From Acidobacteriota bacterium (GTDB taxonomy: Bacteria > Acidobacteriota > Blastocatellia > Pyrinomonadales > Pyrinomonadaceae), in assembly GCA_003697135.1 (NCBI GenBank), contig RFGC01000005.1, positions 1 through 64,000 of the forward strand: DNA of 64,000 nucleotides. The letters run 5' to 3'. The first letter of the stretch is position 1; each line of letters opens with the position of its first letter. Made by a program: the position numbers and the translations under genes. The notes below the pieces were generated by a model, which was not told the origin of the DNA, searched no databases, and saw nothing but the letters and a program-made list of their open reading frames with translations. Of this stretch, positions 54,290 through 63,900 are shown in pieces.

Positions 54290-55861
54290 TTATAGAAAGC
54301 TTTTCCTTTCTCGAGAGCTTGGAATTCTCATCTGCTCTCTGTATTTTGCAACAGTTCTTCTTGAAATTTTTATGCCTTCTTTGGCAAGCATTTTGGCAAT
54401 ATCTTGATCCGGTATCGGATTTTTTGGATCTTCTTCTTCGATGATTTTTTTAATTTTCAACTTTATTATTCTTGTCGAAATTTCTTCACCATCTTCGTTA
54501 AGCATTCCTTCGGTGAAGAATCTCCTTAGTTCAATAATTCCCTGCGGTGTATGTGCGTATTTGCCATTAACAACACGAGAAATAGTCGAAGGATGTAAAC
54601 CTGTTTCTTCCGCAACATCTTTCATCATCATTGGTTTGAGATACAAAGCGCCTTTATCAAGAAACTCTTTCTGGCGCTTGACAATACATTCAACTACCTT
54701 GTAAATCGTTTGGCGACGATGCTCGATGTTGCGAAGCAAATCAATTGCACTACGAACTTTCTCCTTAATAAATTCCCTAGTTTCTTTTGGTGTTTCTCGA
54801 TCTTGCAAAAGACGCTGATATGAAGAATTTATGCGAAGATGAGGAATTTTATCGTCGGCGAAGTAAATCACGTATTTGTCATCAATTTTTTCAATATAAA
54901 CTTCGGGAACTACGTAGATAGCTTCATTTTTTTTAGCGAATTTTCTTCCGGGAAAGGGGTCTAATTTGCGTATGAATTCTAGCTCAGCTTTCAAGGTTTC
55001 CAGATCAACACCTATTTGTTTAGAAAGATGAATCAGGCGATTAGGAGCGAGATCATGAAAGTGATTTTTGATCAAACGAGCAGTCAAACTATTCGCTTTG
55101 CCCATTTGTTCTAGCTGAACCAAAAGGCATTCTTCGACACTTCTGGAACCGCATCCTATTGGGTCTAGTGTCATGACGATTTTCCGAACCTTTTCGATCT
55201 CTTCGGGCGTAACAGTTTCGGTTTTGAAGCCGTCTTCTGTAAGATCAAGGCATTTTATTATTTCTTCAGTGCTTTCTGTTAGTCTGCCGTCTTCATCAAG
55301 ATTGCCGATGATTGCATAAGCGATTTGTTTTTGTCTTTCTGAAATGGGACACAAGTTTATTTGCCACTCTAAGTATTCACTCAAACTTTGTGAGTGACTT
55401 AAGAACTGCTCAAATTCGGGTAAGTCTTCGTTTATTTCTATCTCTTGAGTTTTGTAGCCCGGGTCGAGATATTCTTGGAAAAACTTATCAAAATCAACTT
55501 CCTCGAACGGGTCTTTTTTTTCGGGTAAGGTCGCTTCTTCAATTATTTCTTCGATACTTTCTTCATATCCGTAGTCAGGACTACTGCTGGCACCATTGAT
55601 ATAGGAGCTTTCGGTTCGGAGGTAGTCTATAGTTTCAAGGGGTTCAGAAATTGCTTCTTCGTAGTTATTCAGATTGTCTTCCAAGCTTTCTTCTTGCGTA
55701 TCAGGTTGCACCTCTTCTAGGACTGGATTGTTGATAAGCTCCTGCTGAATTAGTTCTGAAAGCTCCAAGCTGGTCATTTGAAGCATTTCAATTCGTTGCC
55801 TTAGTTGAGGCGTCAAAATCATTTGTTGCTTGAGGCTTTGAGTCAATCTCAACGTCGGCAT
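54290..55861 (-). CDS. rpoN: RNA polymerase sigma-54 factor
   Basis: 523 residues from ATG 55861, where the protein begins in the usual way with 'LRLTQSLKQQMILTPQLRQ' (the activator-interaction region). An acidic region II, the core-binding domain, the helix-turn-helix around 'AEETGLHPSTISRVVNGKY' and the RpoN box SRRTVAKYRE near the end are all present. It directs transcription from -24/-12 promoters with AAA activators. None of those activators is in the window. Confidence 0.96.
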   Translation of the reverse strand: MPTLRLTQSLKQQMILTPQLRQRIEMLQMTSLELSELIQQELINNPVLEEVQPDTQEESLEDNLNNYEEAISEPLETIDYLRTESSYINGASSSPDYGYEESIEEIIEEATLPEKKDPFEEVDFDKFFQEYLDPGYKTQEIEINEDLPEFEQFLSHSQSLSEYLEWQINLCPISERQKQIAYAIIGNLDEDGRLTESTEEIIKCLDLTEDGFKTETVTPEEIEKVRKIVMTLDPIGCGSRSVEECLLVQLEQMGKANSLTARLIKNHFHDLAPNRLIHLSKQIGVDLETLKAELEFIRKLDPFPGRKFAKKNEAIYVVPEVYIEKIDDKYVIYFADDKIPHLRINSSYQRLLQDRETPKETREFIKEKVRSAIDLLRNIEHRRQTIYKVVECIVKRQKEFLDKGALYLKPMMMKDVAEETGLHPSTISRVVNGKYAHTPQGIIELRRFFTEGMLNEDGEEISTRIIKLKIKKIIEEEDPKNPIPDQDIAKMLAKEGIKISRRTVAKYREQMRIPSSRERKSFL

Positions 55862-56045
55862 ACGATTCTCAAACTTTCCAGCCTTTTTACGGTGACAATT
55901 ATAGCACAAAGTCTTAAAATTCTACTTTGCAGAGAAAATTTTTTAAAAGATTTTTGAGTCCTTATTGCCCGAGTGCTGGGAGTTTCTGTGAAAGCTTAAG
56001 GCTGTTTTGTAAAATGAAGAAAGGTTTTTAGTTTTCTGCAGGGAA

Positions 56046-57032
56046 ATGATGAAAGATTCAATAAGCAACAAAATTGATTCAGCGCTTGAGTTTAGATACA
56101 TAGCGAAGATCAGAAGTCTGCAAAAAGAAGTAGAAAAAGTAATCAAAGGCAAGTCTGAAACAATAAAACTTTCTTTGGTGACACTGATTGCTCGTGGAAA
56201 CCTTTTGATAGAAGACGTTCCGGGAATCGGTAAAACAACGCTTTCAAATGCTTTGGCTCGTTCGTTGAATCTCTCGTTTCAGAGAATACAATTTACTTCA
56301 GACCTTTTGCCTTCTGATGTTATAGGTCTTTCTGTTTATAATCAGCGTAGCGAGGAATTTGAATTCAAGCCGGGACCGATATTTGCGAACATAGTTTTAG
56401 CTGATGAGATCAACCGAGCTACGCCTAAAACTCAATCAGCTTTGTTAGAAGCCATGGCTGAAAGGCAGGTAACTGTTGATGGCATTTCGCGCCCGCTCCC
56501 GGAGCCTTTCATGGTTGTTGCAACCCAAAATCCTACAGAGCATCATGGAACATATCCGCTTCCGGAATCGCAACTGGATAGATTTACACTCCGCCTTCAC
56601 ATAGGCTATCCGAGTCGTGAAGAAGAAAAGCAAATTTTGCGAGATAGAGAGAATGCCGATCCGCTTGATTTCGTTCATCCTGTCATGGATAAAGACGAAG
56701 TTTTACAATTGCAGAATCTAGCAACCCAAGTTCATGTTGATGATGCGCTAGTTGATTATCTTCTGCAAATAGTTGAACAAACTCGCCGCAATGAAATGAT
56801 TGAAATAGGTATAAGCCCGCGCGGCAGCCTTTCTCTTTTCCGATGCGCACAAGCTTTGGCTTTAGTTGAGGGCAGAGATTTTTGCATCGCTGACGACATC
56901 AAAAGACTAGTGCTGCCTTGTTTTGCTCACAGATTGATAATAAGTTCGCGTCATTCAAGTGCGGTAAATCGCACTCGTGAAGCAGAGAGAATTCTGAAAG
57001 AGATTCTTTCAAGGACGAAAGTGCCTGTCTAG
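56046..57032 (+). CDS. MoxR-family AAA+ ATPase
   Basis: 328 residues. Walker A 'EDVPGIGKTTLSNALA', Walker B and sensor 'VLADEINRATPKTQSALLEAM', and 'FMVVATQNPTEHHGTYPLPE' are the MoxR signature. MoxR ATPases act as chaperones with von Willebrand and DUF58 partners, and the DUF58 gene follows after 19 bases. Cytoplasmic; the client is unknown. Confidence 0.93.
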   Translation: MMKDSISNKIDSALEFRYIAKIRSLQKEVEKVIKGKSETIKLSLVTLIARGNLLIEDVPGIGKTTLSNALARSLNLSFQRIQFTSDLLPSDVIGLSVYNQRSEEFEFKPGPIFANIVLADEINRATPKTQSALLEAMAERQVTVDGISRPLPEPFMVVATQNPTEHHGTYPLPESQLDRFTLRLHIGYPSREEEKQILRDRENADPLDFVHPVMDKDEVLQLQNLATQVHVDDALVDYLLQIVEQTRRNEMIEIGISPRGSLSLFRCAQALALVEGRDFCIADDIKRLVLPCFAHRLIISSRHSSAVNRTREAERILKEILSRTKVPV

Positions 57033-57051
57033 CCGAATTTCAGTAACCCTA

Positions 57052-58503
57052 ATGATGTGGAAGCTAAAAATTCTTGCTGAAATCATAAGTTTTCGCGACA
57101 TCCGCAATGCTATTCTCGGTTTTTTAATCGTAGTTGCTGGCTTAGCGCTGGCAATTTTAACGTTCTGGGCTAATAGAACGGGAAACTTAAGGCTTGCAAG
57201 CATTTTAGCGGCTATTTCGCTCATATTCGTCGTGGTGATTTTGGTTTTCGTTGTGCCGCCACTAGCAAAAAGTGCAAGTGCAGAAGTTTCTCAACTTGAT
57301 TTACCTTTTGAGTTTACGCTTGGTGGGGCTTTGTTTGCAGGTTTGCTGGTTATTGTAGGTTTTGCCGCATGGAACACGGGAAATAACCTACTCTTTTTGG
57401 TTCTGTCAGTTTTACTATCTGCTTTGATTATCAGCTTTATTTTTGGTAGCTCATGCTTGAAAAAACTCGATGTTAAAATGCGTTTCCCCGAAATCGTCTT
57501 TGCTGAAGAGCCTACGCCAATTTCAGTTACTTTAGTTAACAGAAAAAAGTTTTTCCCAACAATTTCAGTTCTTGCTGAGGTGCGCGGTAGGCAAAAGAAA
57601 AAATCAATTCTTTTTGATGAGCTTAGCAAGCTTTTTCCTGCGTTTCTGATAGAGAAATTCCTTCATCCTCCGATCCTAAAGCATACGTTGAGTTACTTTA
57701 TGTATGTGCCGCGCTCTGATTCATTGGAAAGTCAAGTTGAACATGTTTTTGAGAATCGAGGTAAGTTTATCATTAAGGATTTCGAGCTTTCCACGCAGTT
57801 TCCATTTGGCTTTTTTCGTCATAGAAGAAGACTTCTAGCCGAAGAAGTGGAAATTCTTATTTTGCCGAAGATAAGTCCTGCTGATGAGATAATTGCTGGA
57901 TTTGAAGCAGATATAGGAAAACTTCCAAGACTTCGACGTGGTAGCGGCAGCGATCTGCTTTCCCTGCGAGAGTATCAACCGCAAGATGATTTGCGGCGTG
58001 TTGATTGGAAGGCAACGGCGAAAACGAGACATTTGATGGTTCGTGACTTTGCCGCTGAAGACCAAAAGCGCTTTTTGCTGGTATTTGATACGAGAATCTA
58101 CGTTGATGAAAAAAGTAAGGGCAAACTGTTTCGTCAATTGATTGCGGAAGAGCAAAAAGGAGTGAAAAGTTCTTCGGTTTCTTTGAGATTCGAGAAAGGA
58201 GTCAAATTAGCCGCTTCCTTACTTTACTACTTCAACAAGGAAGAAGCAGAATTTTGTTTAATAACAAAAGATTTTGTAGGCGAGTTAAGCACAGGCAAGG
58301 CGCATCTTTATGCAAGTCTTAGGCAGTTAGCGATTCTTGAGCCTGATCTTGTGTATCAAAAGAACAGTCAGGGATTTTCAAACGGATTTCTCGAAAAAAT
58401 TATGGAAAAAAGCACGTGGGGAAATACTTTGCTTTTAACCTCAATGAAGGATGACTTTATTCCATCTCCTTTGAAACAGATAGCAAAGATTATTCGATTC
58501 TAG
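57052..58503 (+). CDS. DUF58-domain membrane protein
   Basis: 483 residues. Two pairs of N-terminal hydrophobic helices (residues ~15-60 and ~85-125) precede a periplasmic-type beta domain and the DUF58 core 'LSLREYQPQDDLRRVDWKATAK', 'LMVRDFAAEDQKRFLLVFDT'. DUF58 proteins are the standing partner of MoxR ATPases. The end overlaps the convergent DUF2520 gene by 14 bases. Usual transglutaminase-like third gene is absent. Confidence 0.9.
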   Translation: MMWKLKILAEIISFRDIRNAILGFLIVVAGLALAILTFWANRTGNLRLASILAAISLIFVVVILVFVVPPLAKSASAEVSQLDLPFEFTLGGALFAGLLVIVGFAAWNTGNNLLFLVLSVLLSALIISFIFGSSCLKKLDVKMRFPEIVFAEEPTPISVTLVNRKKFFPTISVLAEVRGRQKKKSILFDELSKLFPAFLIEKFLHPPILKHTLSYFMYVPRSDSLESQVEHVFENRGKFIIKDFELSTQFPFGFFRHRRRLLAEEVEILILPKISPADEIIAGFEADIGKLPRLRRGSGSDLLSLREYQPQDDLRRVDWKATAKTRHLMVRDFAAEDQKRFLLVFDTRIYVDEKSKGKLFRQLIAEEQKGVKSSSVSLRFEKGVKLAASLLYYFNKEEAEFCLITKDFVGELSTGKAHLYASLRQLAILEPDLVYQKNSQGFSNGFLEKIMEKSTWGNTLLLTSMKDDFIPSPLKQIAKIIRF

Positions 58504-59383
58504 AAGATAATGCATCGGAGACTATGCGATGCATCTTTCCGATTTGAGTTTTGAGATCAGGATTTTGAGATTCAGCTAATGTGAGTGAGAATGCTCCCAA
58601 CTTAAGGTATATCTCCAGCACTTTGTCAAGTTTCTTTTCTTTCAGCGCTTTAATATGTTTTTCTAGCGTTTCAGAATCCGCTCGAGCGAAAGTTCCCGTT
58701 AGGGCTTTCTCGGGAGCTTGAGATTCTAGGTTTTCGATGACACTTTTGGCTAAAGGCAAGAGAATTTTATGCGCTTTTGCTTTCTCTATACCGCAAGCGG
58801 AAAGCATCTGAAGGGCTATGTCAAAAACCGTCAGCAAATGTCCAGCACTCATTACGGCCGAGGCATGATACAAAGCCTTGCAGTCAGTAGGAATCGAAAA
58901 AGGCTTTCCTTCTAGGTCAATTACTATTTTCCTAGCTATTTCTACGGCTACTTCGTCTCCTTCTATGCAAAAGAAAGAATCCTTGAAACGATCGACACCT
59001 AAAAACGGATCGCTTATGGAAACTAGCGGGTGAATTGAGCCAATACTACAGCCGTTTTTTCTCAAGATTCGCAGCGATTCTTCCGAAGTAAGCGAGCCGC
59101 TACAATGAAATACTACAGGACTTGAACGCAACGCAGATGAAAGAGAATTAGCAATTGAACTTATAAAGCTGTCTTGGGTTGTTATGAAAATGATTTCAGA
59201 AGAAGAAAGTTTATCGAACTTCTCGGGTAGTAAAACTTTAGGCTTTGGAGAAATTTTTTCGGCTATTGAATGCGCTTTTTCTGGATTCCTCGCTACTAGA
59301 GTTTCTATTTCGTAGCCTTTCTTTGATAAGGCCAAAGCGAGTGCTCCGCCAAGCCTGCCTACACCTATGAAAGATACTTTCAT
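58490..59383 (-). CDS. Rossmann-fold DUF2520 protein
   Basis: 297 residues. The N-terminal NAD(P) site is 'VSFIGVGRLGGALALALSKKG', followed by 'FHCSGSLTSEESL' and 'SIHPLVSISDP'. The C-terminal helical DUF2520 domain shows 'YHASAVMSAGHLLTVFDIA' and 'GTFARADSETLEKHIKAL'. These proteins look like reductases of the F420/6PGDH type and often neighbour panB/panC, which are not here. Reaction unknown. Confidence 0.9.
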   Translation of the reverse strand: MKVSFIGVGRLGGALALALSKKGYEIETLVARNPEKAHSIAEKISPKPKVLLPEKFDKLSSSEIIFITTQDSFISSIANSLSSALRSSPVVFHCSGSLTSEESLRILRKNGCSIGSIHPLVSISDPFLGVDRFKDSFFCIEGDEVAVEIARKIVIDLEGKPFSIPTDCKALYHASAVMSAGHLLTVFDIALQMLSACGIEKAKAHKILLPLAKSVIENLESQAPEKALTGTFARADSETLEKHIKALKEKKLDKVLEIYLKLGAFSLTLAESQNPDLKTQIGKMHRIVSDALSSRIE

Positions 59384-59414
59384 CTTTTGCAGAGAGATAT
59401 TTTTCTGAGTAATC

Positions 59415-60602
59415 TTAGCGGATTATTGCAGTATATTCGATACGTCTGTTTTGAAAACGTCCGTCTTCAGTGTCGTTCGATGCTTTTGGTCTGGTTTTAC
59501 CGTAACCGCGAACTTCTAACATGTTTGGGTCAATACCGAAACTGACCAGAGCATCTCGAACGGCTTTTGCCCGATTTTCCGATAGCTTCATGTTGTAATC
59601 ATCACCGCCTACGTCGTCTGTATGTCCCCCAACTTCTATCTTTACATTTGGAGGGAGTTTTTTCATGTATGAAGCCGCTCTTTCGAGGAATTTCATGTCT
59701 TTGGGCTTTATGTCATATTTGCCACTGTCAAAGTTGATTATGTAAAGATTCATAGCCCTAAGTAGCTCTTCTATGGTAAATTTGTCACCTAGTTTGTCGA
59801 GAGCTTCATTAGCACATCTTGCCGCTTTCTCGAATTCGCCTTTTTTGATTTCATTACATTCATCGGCGATAGGCGCTGGGGTAGGAGTTGTTTTTGCTCT
59901 GTATTTCAGGGTAACCTTCATTTGCTCTCCATCGTTGCCTCTAACGGTCTCAACGTCGTAAAGATAGTTAGGGTTTTTCACTTCGATTCTGTGTTCTCCA
60001 GCTCTTAAGCCAATCAATCTTATTGAGCCGTCGAATGAAGAAATTCCCCATCTGACACCATTTACGAAAACATCGCTGTTTGGATGCGCTCCGATTAGGA
60101 TAACGTCGAAACCGTATTTTTTGGAGAAAAGCAAATAGGAAATAATCATTGTGCTTGCAAGCAATAAGAACATAATTCCAATGCTTGCGTATAAAGTCCA
60201 TGCTGGTATTCTAGTCACTTTTTCAGCGTTTGAGCTTTGCAATGCAGAGAATTTGCTACTTTCTTGAGATGTAGCTATTTGTTCTGTGAAGTTTACCTTT
60301 TGTTTAGTAGAGGGAACATTTCTTTCTGGTTGGTTCTGGGCTATGTTTCCCAAATAAATATCTGCACGCGTTTTGTCTTCCCAACCATGTTCTGGAAAGT
60401 TTTTTTCGCGTCTCTCACTTTGTTTTTCTATGTTGATGCTTGGAGTGGTTTTTTCCCAGTCAGATGGCGATGAAACTTCAGAGGATAGGTAGTTCGTTTT
60501 TTCCCAGTCGCTGCGATAATCGGATTGATCTTCTCTTTTCGGTGCATCTATGAAAGGTTTTGTTTCTAAAAAATCATCATCAGGTTTTCTGGTCTCGCTC
60601 AT
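59415..60602 (-). CDS. Membrane protein with PEGA-like and OmpA domains
   Basis: 395 residues. A long polar N-terminal region with repeated 'SDWEKT' phrases (1-~140) is presumably cytoplasmic. One transmembrane helix 'ASIGIMFLLLASTMIISYLL' follows, then a PEGA-like beta domain 'VFVNGVRWGISSFDGSIRL', and a C-terminal OmpA domain 'VEVGGHTDDVGGDDYN'-like with NRRIEY at the end (actual text 'IEVGGHTDDVGGDDYNMKLS'). The OmpA domain should bind peptidoglycan. The inner-membrane anchor plus peptidoglycan hook resembles MotB/TolR-type links, without their ion motif. Confidence 0.85.
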   Translation of the reverse strand: MSETRKPDDDFLETKPFIDAPKREDQSDYRSDWEKTNYLSSEVSSPSDWEKTTPSINIEKQSERREKNFPEHGWEDKTRADIYLGNIAQNQPERNVPSTKQKVNFTEQIATSQESSKFSALQSSNAEKVTRIPAWTLYASIGIMFLLLASTMIISYLLFSKKYGFDVILIGAHPNSDVFVNGVRWGISSFDGSIRLIGLRAGEHRIEVKNPNYLYDVETVRGNDGEQMKVTLKYRAKTTPTPAPIADECNEIKKGEFEKAARCANEALDKLGDKFTIEELLRAMNLYIINFDSGKYDIKPKDMKFLERAASYMKKLPPNVKIEVGGHTDDVGGDDYNMKLSENRAKAVRDALVSFGIDPNMLEVRGYGKTRPKASNDTEDGRFQNRRIEYTAIIR

Positions 60603-60713
60603 AACCCTCTCCTCAATTACTTTGTGGTTTTAGACTAAATCACAATACCGCTTCTGTCAAGCTCCTGAATTTCAGTCTAGTAAAAAATTGAAGTCAAAAA
60701 TAATAAACTTTTC

Positions 60714-60742
60714 TTGACAAAGAGGTTTTTTCCATGTATAAA
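60714..60742 (+). promoter_or_regulatory. Strong sigma-70-type promoter before the M36 peptidase gene
   Basis: TTGACA (60714-60719) and TATAAA (60737-60742) with the ideal 17-base spacer, plus a TG just before the -10. It is the best promoter seen in the window. Transcription would begin near 60750, leaving a ~215-base leader before ATG 60965. The leader contains a G-rich run (GGGGGGAG) and several short stems but no riboswitch class I recognise. The whole gap 60603-60964 has no other gene. Confidence 0.65.
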
Positions 60743-60964
60743 CCTTATAAGCTAGAAATGGAAAAATATTTTTCTTTCCTGTATCTTGCTAATTGCCAAA
60801 GAGAAGTTAAAAGGTGCTTTGGGGGGAGTATTTTAAGCTTTAGTTTCTTCGGCTTTTTGGTTTAGGCTTCTGGAAAGCTGAGGAAGTGACTCCTTTTCGG
60901 TGCAGTTTTTTCTTTGGTGGCATTATATTTGAAAATCCCAAAGGAGGAGGGTTTCAGAAAAAAC

Positions 60965-63900
60965 ATGAGAGAAATACCAAGGGAAACCCGAAAGGGGCTT
61001 CTCTTTACGCTGATAATTTGCGGATTGATAGTTGTAGTTGGGTTAGTAATAGCTCCGCTACGATTTCAATCCGAAGCTAGTGGTGAGAAAAAAGGTAAGG
61101 CAAAGAAAGGTCTTATCGAACGCACCACTAGTCATGAAGAAGGCTTGGAAAATTACGATATTCGGGAAGATAAATCCGAAGCGGCTCAAGATGCATTACT
61201 GAAATTCCGCGAAAAGGTCGGGACGGATGCGGCTCGTGTTGCCGATATTAGAGAAGGCTTTGTTCGTGGGGAAGAGGCTTTAAGAAGCAGAATCCCACAT
61301 TTGAAGGTTGAGTATAACACTGATATACGCATTCCCGAAGTTATAACGCCTGACGTTTGGAGAACTGAAATTGCAAGGCTTACAGGGCCTTCGCAGATGA
61401 AGCGTTCTGAAATTCTGCGTAATTTTGTCAAACAAAACAACGACTTGTTTGGAGTAACCGATGAGCAGGCAAATTCGCTTGTTGTCTTGTCGGATTACGA
61501 GAATCCTGCTGGAAATATGGGCTTTGCTCACTTAGAGCAGAGAATTAACGGAATCCCTGTCTTTAGGGGCGAAGTCAAAGCCGGATTCACCAAAGAGCGT
61601 GAGATTATCCGAATCATCAACAACCTTGCGCCTGGTCTCGATTACCAGAGTCTGTCAACAGATTTTGGTAATCCTGTAGATGCTGTTGTTGCGGCGGCAA
61701 GATACGCTAACTATGAACTGAAGGAAGGCGATACCACCGTAAATCAAGCAGTTTCAAATGACCTGAAAGTTAAATTCGGACGCGGTGGTGATTGGGACAT
61801 AACGGCTGAAAAAATGTATTTCCCAACAGAACCGGGAGTTGCTGTGCCGGCCTGGAGAGTTTTGATTTGGAAGCCTGTAAATGCTTACTACGTGATAGTT
61901 GATGCAGAAACAGGCACGTTGCTCTGGCGTAAGAACATCACGGAAGATCAAAATCAACCAGCTACCTACAATGTCTATGCCAATCCGAATGCATTCATAC
62001 CGGTTCACGACAGCCCTGCTCCGTTTACTCCGGGACCAACTGATCCGACAACTGCAACTCAAGCGCCTGTGATAAGTCGTGTTGATATAACACGCGTTGG
62101 TAATGAGGCACCTTATACTTTCAATAACTTGGGTTGGATCACTGATGGTCAGAACGTGACTGATGGTAATGCTGTTGAAGCAGGTGTTGATCGTGATGGC
62201 ACTAACGGTGTGGATGCTCCGCAAACGGGCAGTCCCAACAGAGTTTTCACAACTTCACCTGCATGGAATCCACCGCCAGGTAATCCTGCTCCAGGTGATG
62301 CTCCCTTAACACCTCAAGCCCAAAGAGGTGCGGTGATTCAGATGTTCTACGTGATGAACTGGTATCACGATGAGCTTTATAGACTGGGATTTACAGAGCC
62401 TGCTTTCAACTTCCAGAATGATAACTTCGGCCGCGGTGGTGCAGGTGGCGACCGTGTTTCTGCTGAAGGTCAAGATTCTTCGGGCACAAACAATGCTAAC
62501 TTTGCTACGCCTGCCGACGGTGGACGTGGAAGAATGCAAATGTATATCTGGACAGGTCCAGACCCTGATTATGATGGAACCACCGATGCCGATGTTATAA
62601 TCCACGAGGTCACTCACGGCACTTCAAACAGACTTCATGGAAATGCAAGCGGTTTAACCAGTAATATGTCTCGTGGTATGGGTGAAGGATGGTCTGATTT
62701 TTATGCCCATGTAATGCTAAGTGAACCGACTGATCCGATAAATGGAATTTACACTACCGGTGGTTATGTTACTTATCTTGTAACAGCTGGTTTTACGGCA
62801 AACTACTACTATGGTATTCGCCGCTTCCCGAAAGCTGTTATTGCTTTCACGGGGGGACCCAATCGTTCGGCTTGTAATAACGGGCCATGTCCACACAATC
62901 CTTTAACCTTTAGACATCTGAATTCAAACTGTAACACTGAGATAGGGACAACAACCACGGCAGTTATTAGTGCCTTCCCGCGTGGACCTATTGGATCTTC
63001 TCAGTGTGATCAGGTCCACAATGCTGGTGAAATTTGGAGTTCAGCTCTTTGGGAAGTTCGCTCTTTGATGGTTCAGCGCCTTGGATGGGCAGATGGAACA
63101 AGATGCGTCCTTCAAGCAGTTACCGATGGCATGAAACTTTCTCCGTTGAACCCAACATTCTTGCAAGGACGTGATTCCATTATTCAAGCGGCAACTTCTC
63201 TACCTGCTTTTTGTGGAAGCTCTTCAAGCAATGTTAGTGATGTCCGCGAGGGATTCCGTCGTCGTGGCATGGGCTTTAGCGCCAGCATACAGTCAACATC
63301 ACCAGCACAGGTAACTGAAGCTTTTGATTTTCCGAATGTTCAGTTCACCGATCCGATAGTTGTTAGTGACGCTCCCGGTGATAATGATGGTTATCCTGAG
63401 CCAGGCGAAAATCTTTTGATAAGCGTTTCAGTTAGAAACATTACTGGTTCGACGATTAACAATGTGTTTGTCAACATCAGCGGTGGACCAAACGTAAGCT
63501 ATGGAAACATTGCAGATGGTCAAACTGTAACGAGACAAGTGCCATACACTGTTCCGTCAGGTGCTCCGTGCGGCAGCATGCATCAAATCCAGATAAATGT
63601 TTCCAGCGACATCGGTAGCCAGCCGCCTGTTACGAGAGAATTCCGTCTTGGCGTTCCTGTCGGCGGACCGCCAGTGACTTTCTCTAATACGCAAACTCTA
63701 ACAATACCAAGCTCTGGACCAACGACACCTTACGGAACTACTATCGATGTCACAGGATTAACGGGCAACAAAAAGATAAAATTTGAAGTTACTGGTATAA
63801 CGCACACTTGGCCAAGTGATCTTGACTTTCTACTTGTTGGTCCCGGCGGGCAGAAATACATTTTCCTGTCCGACTCAGGTGGTAGTGGTGATGTCAATAA

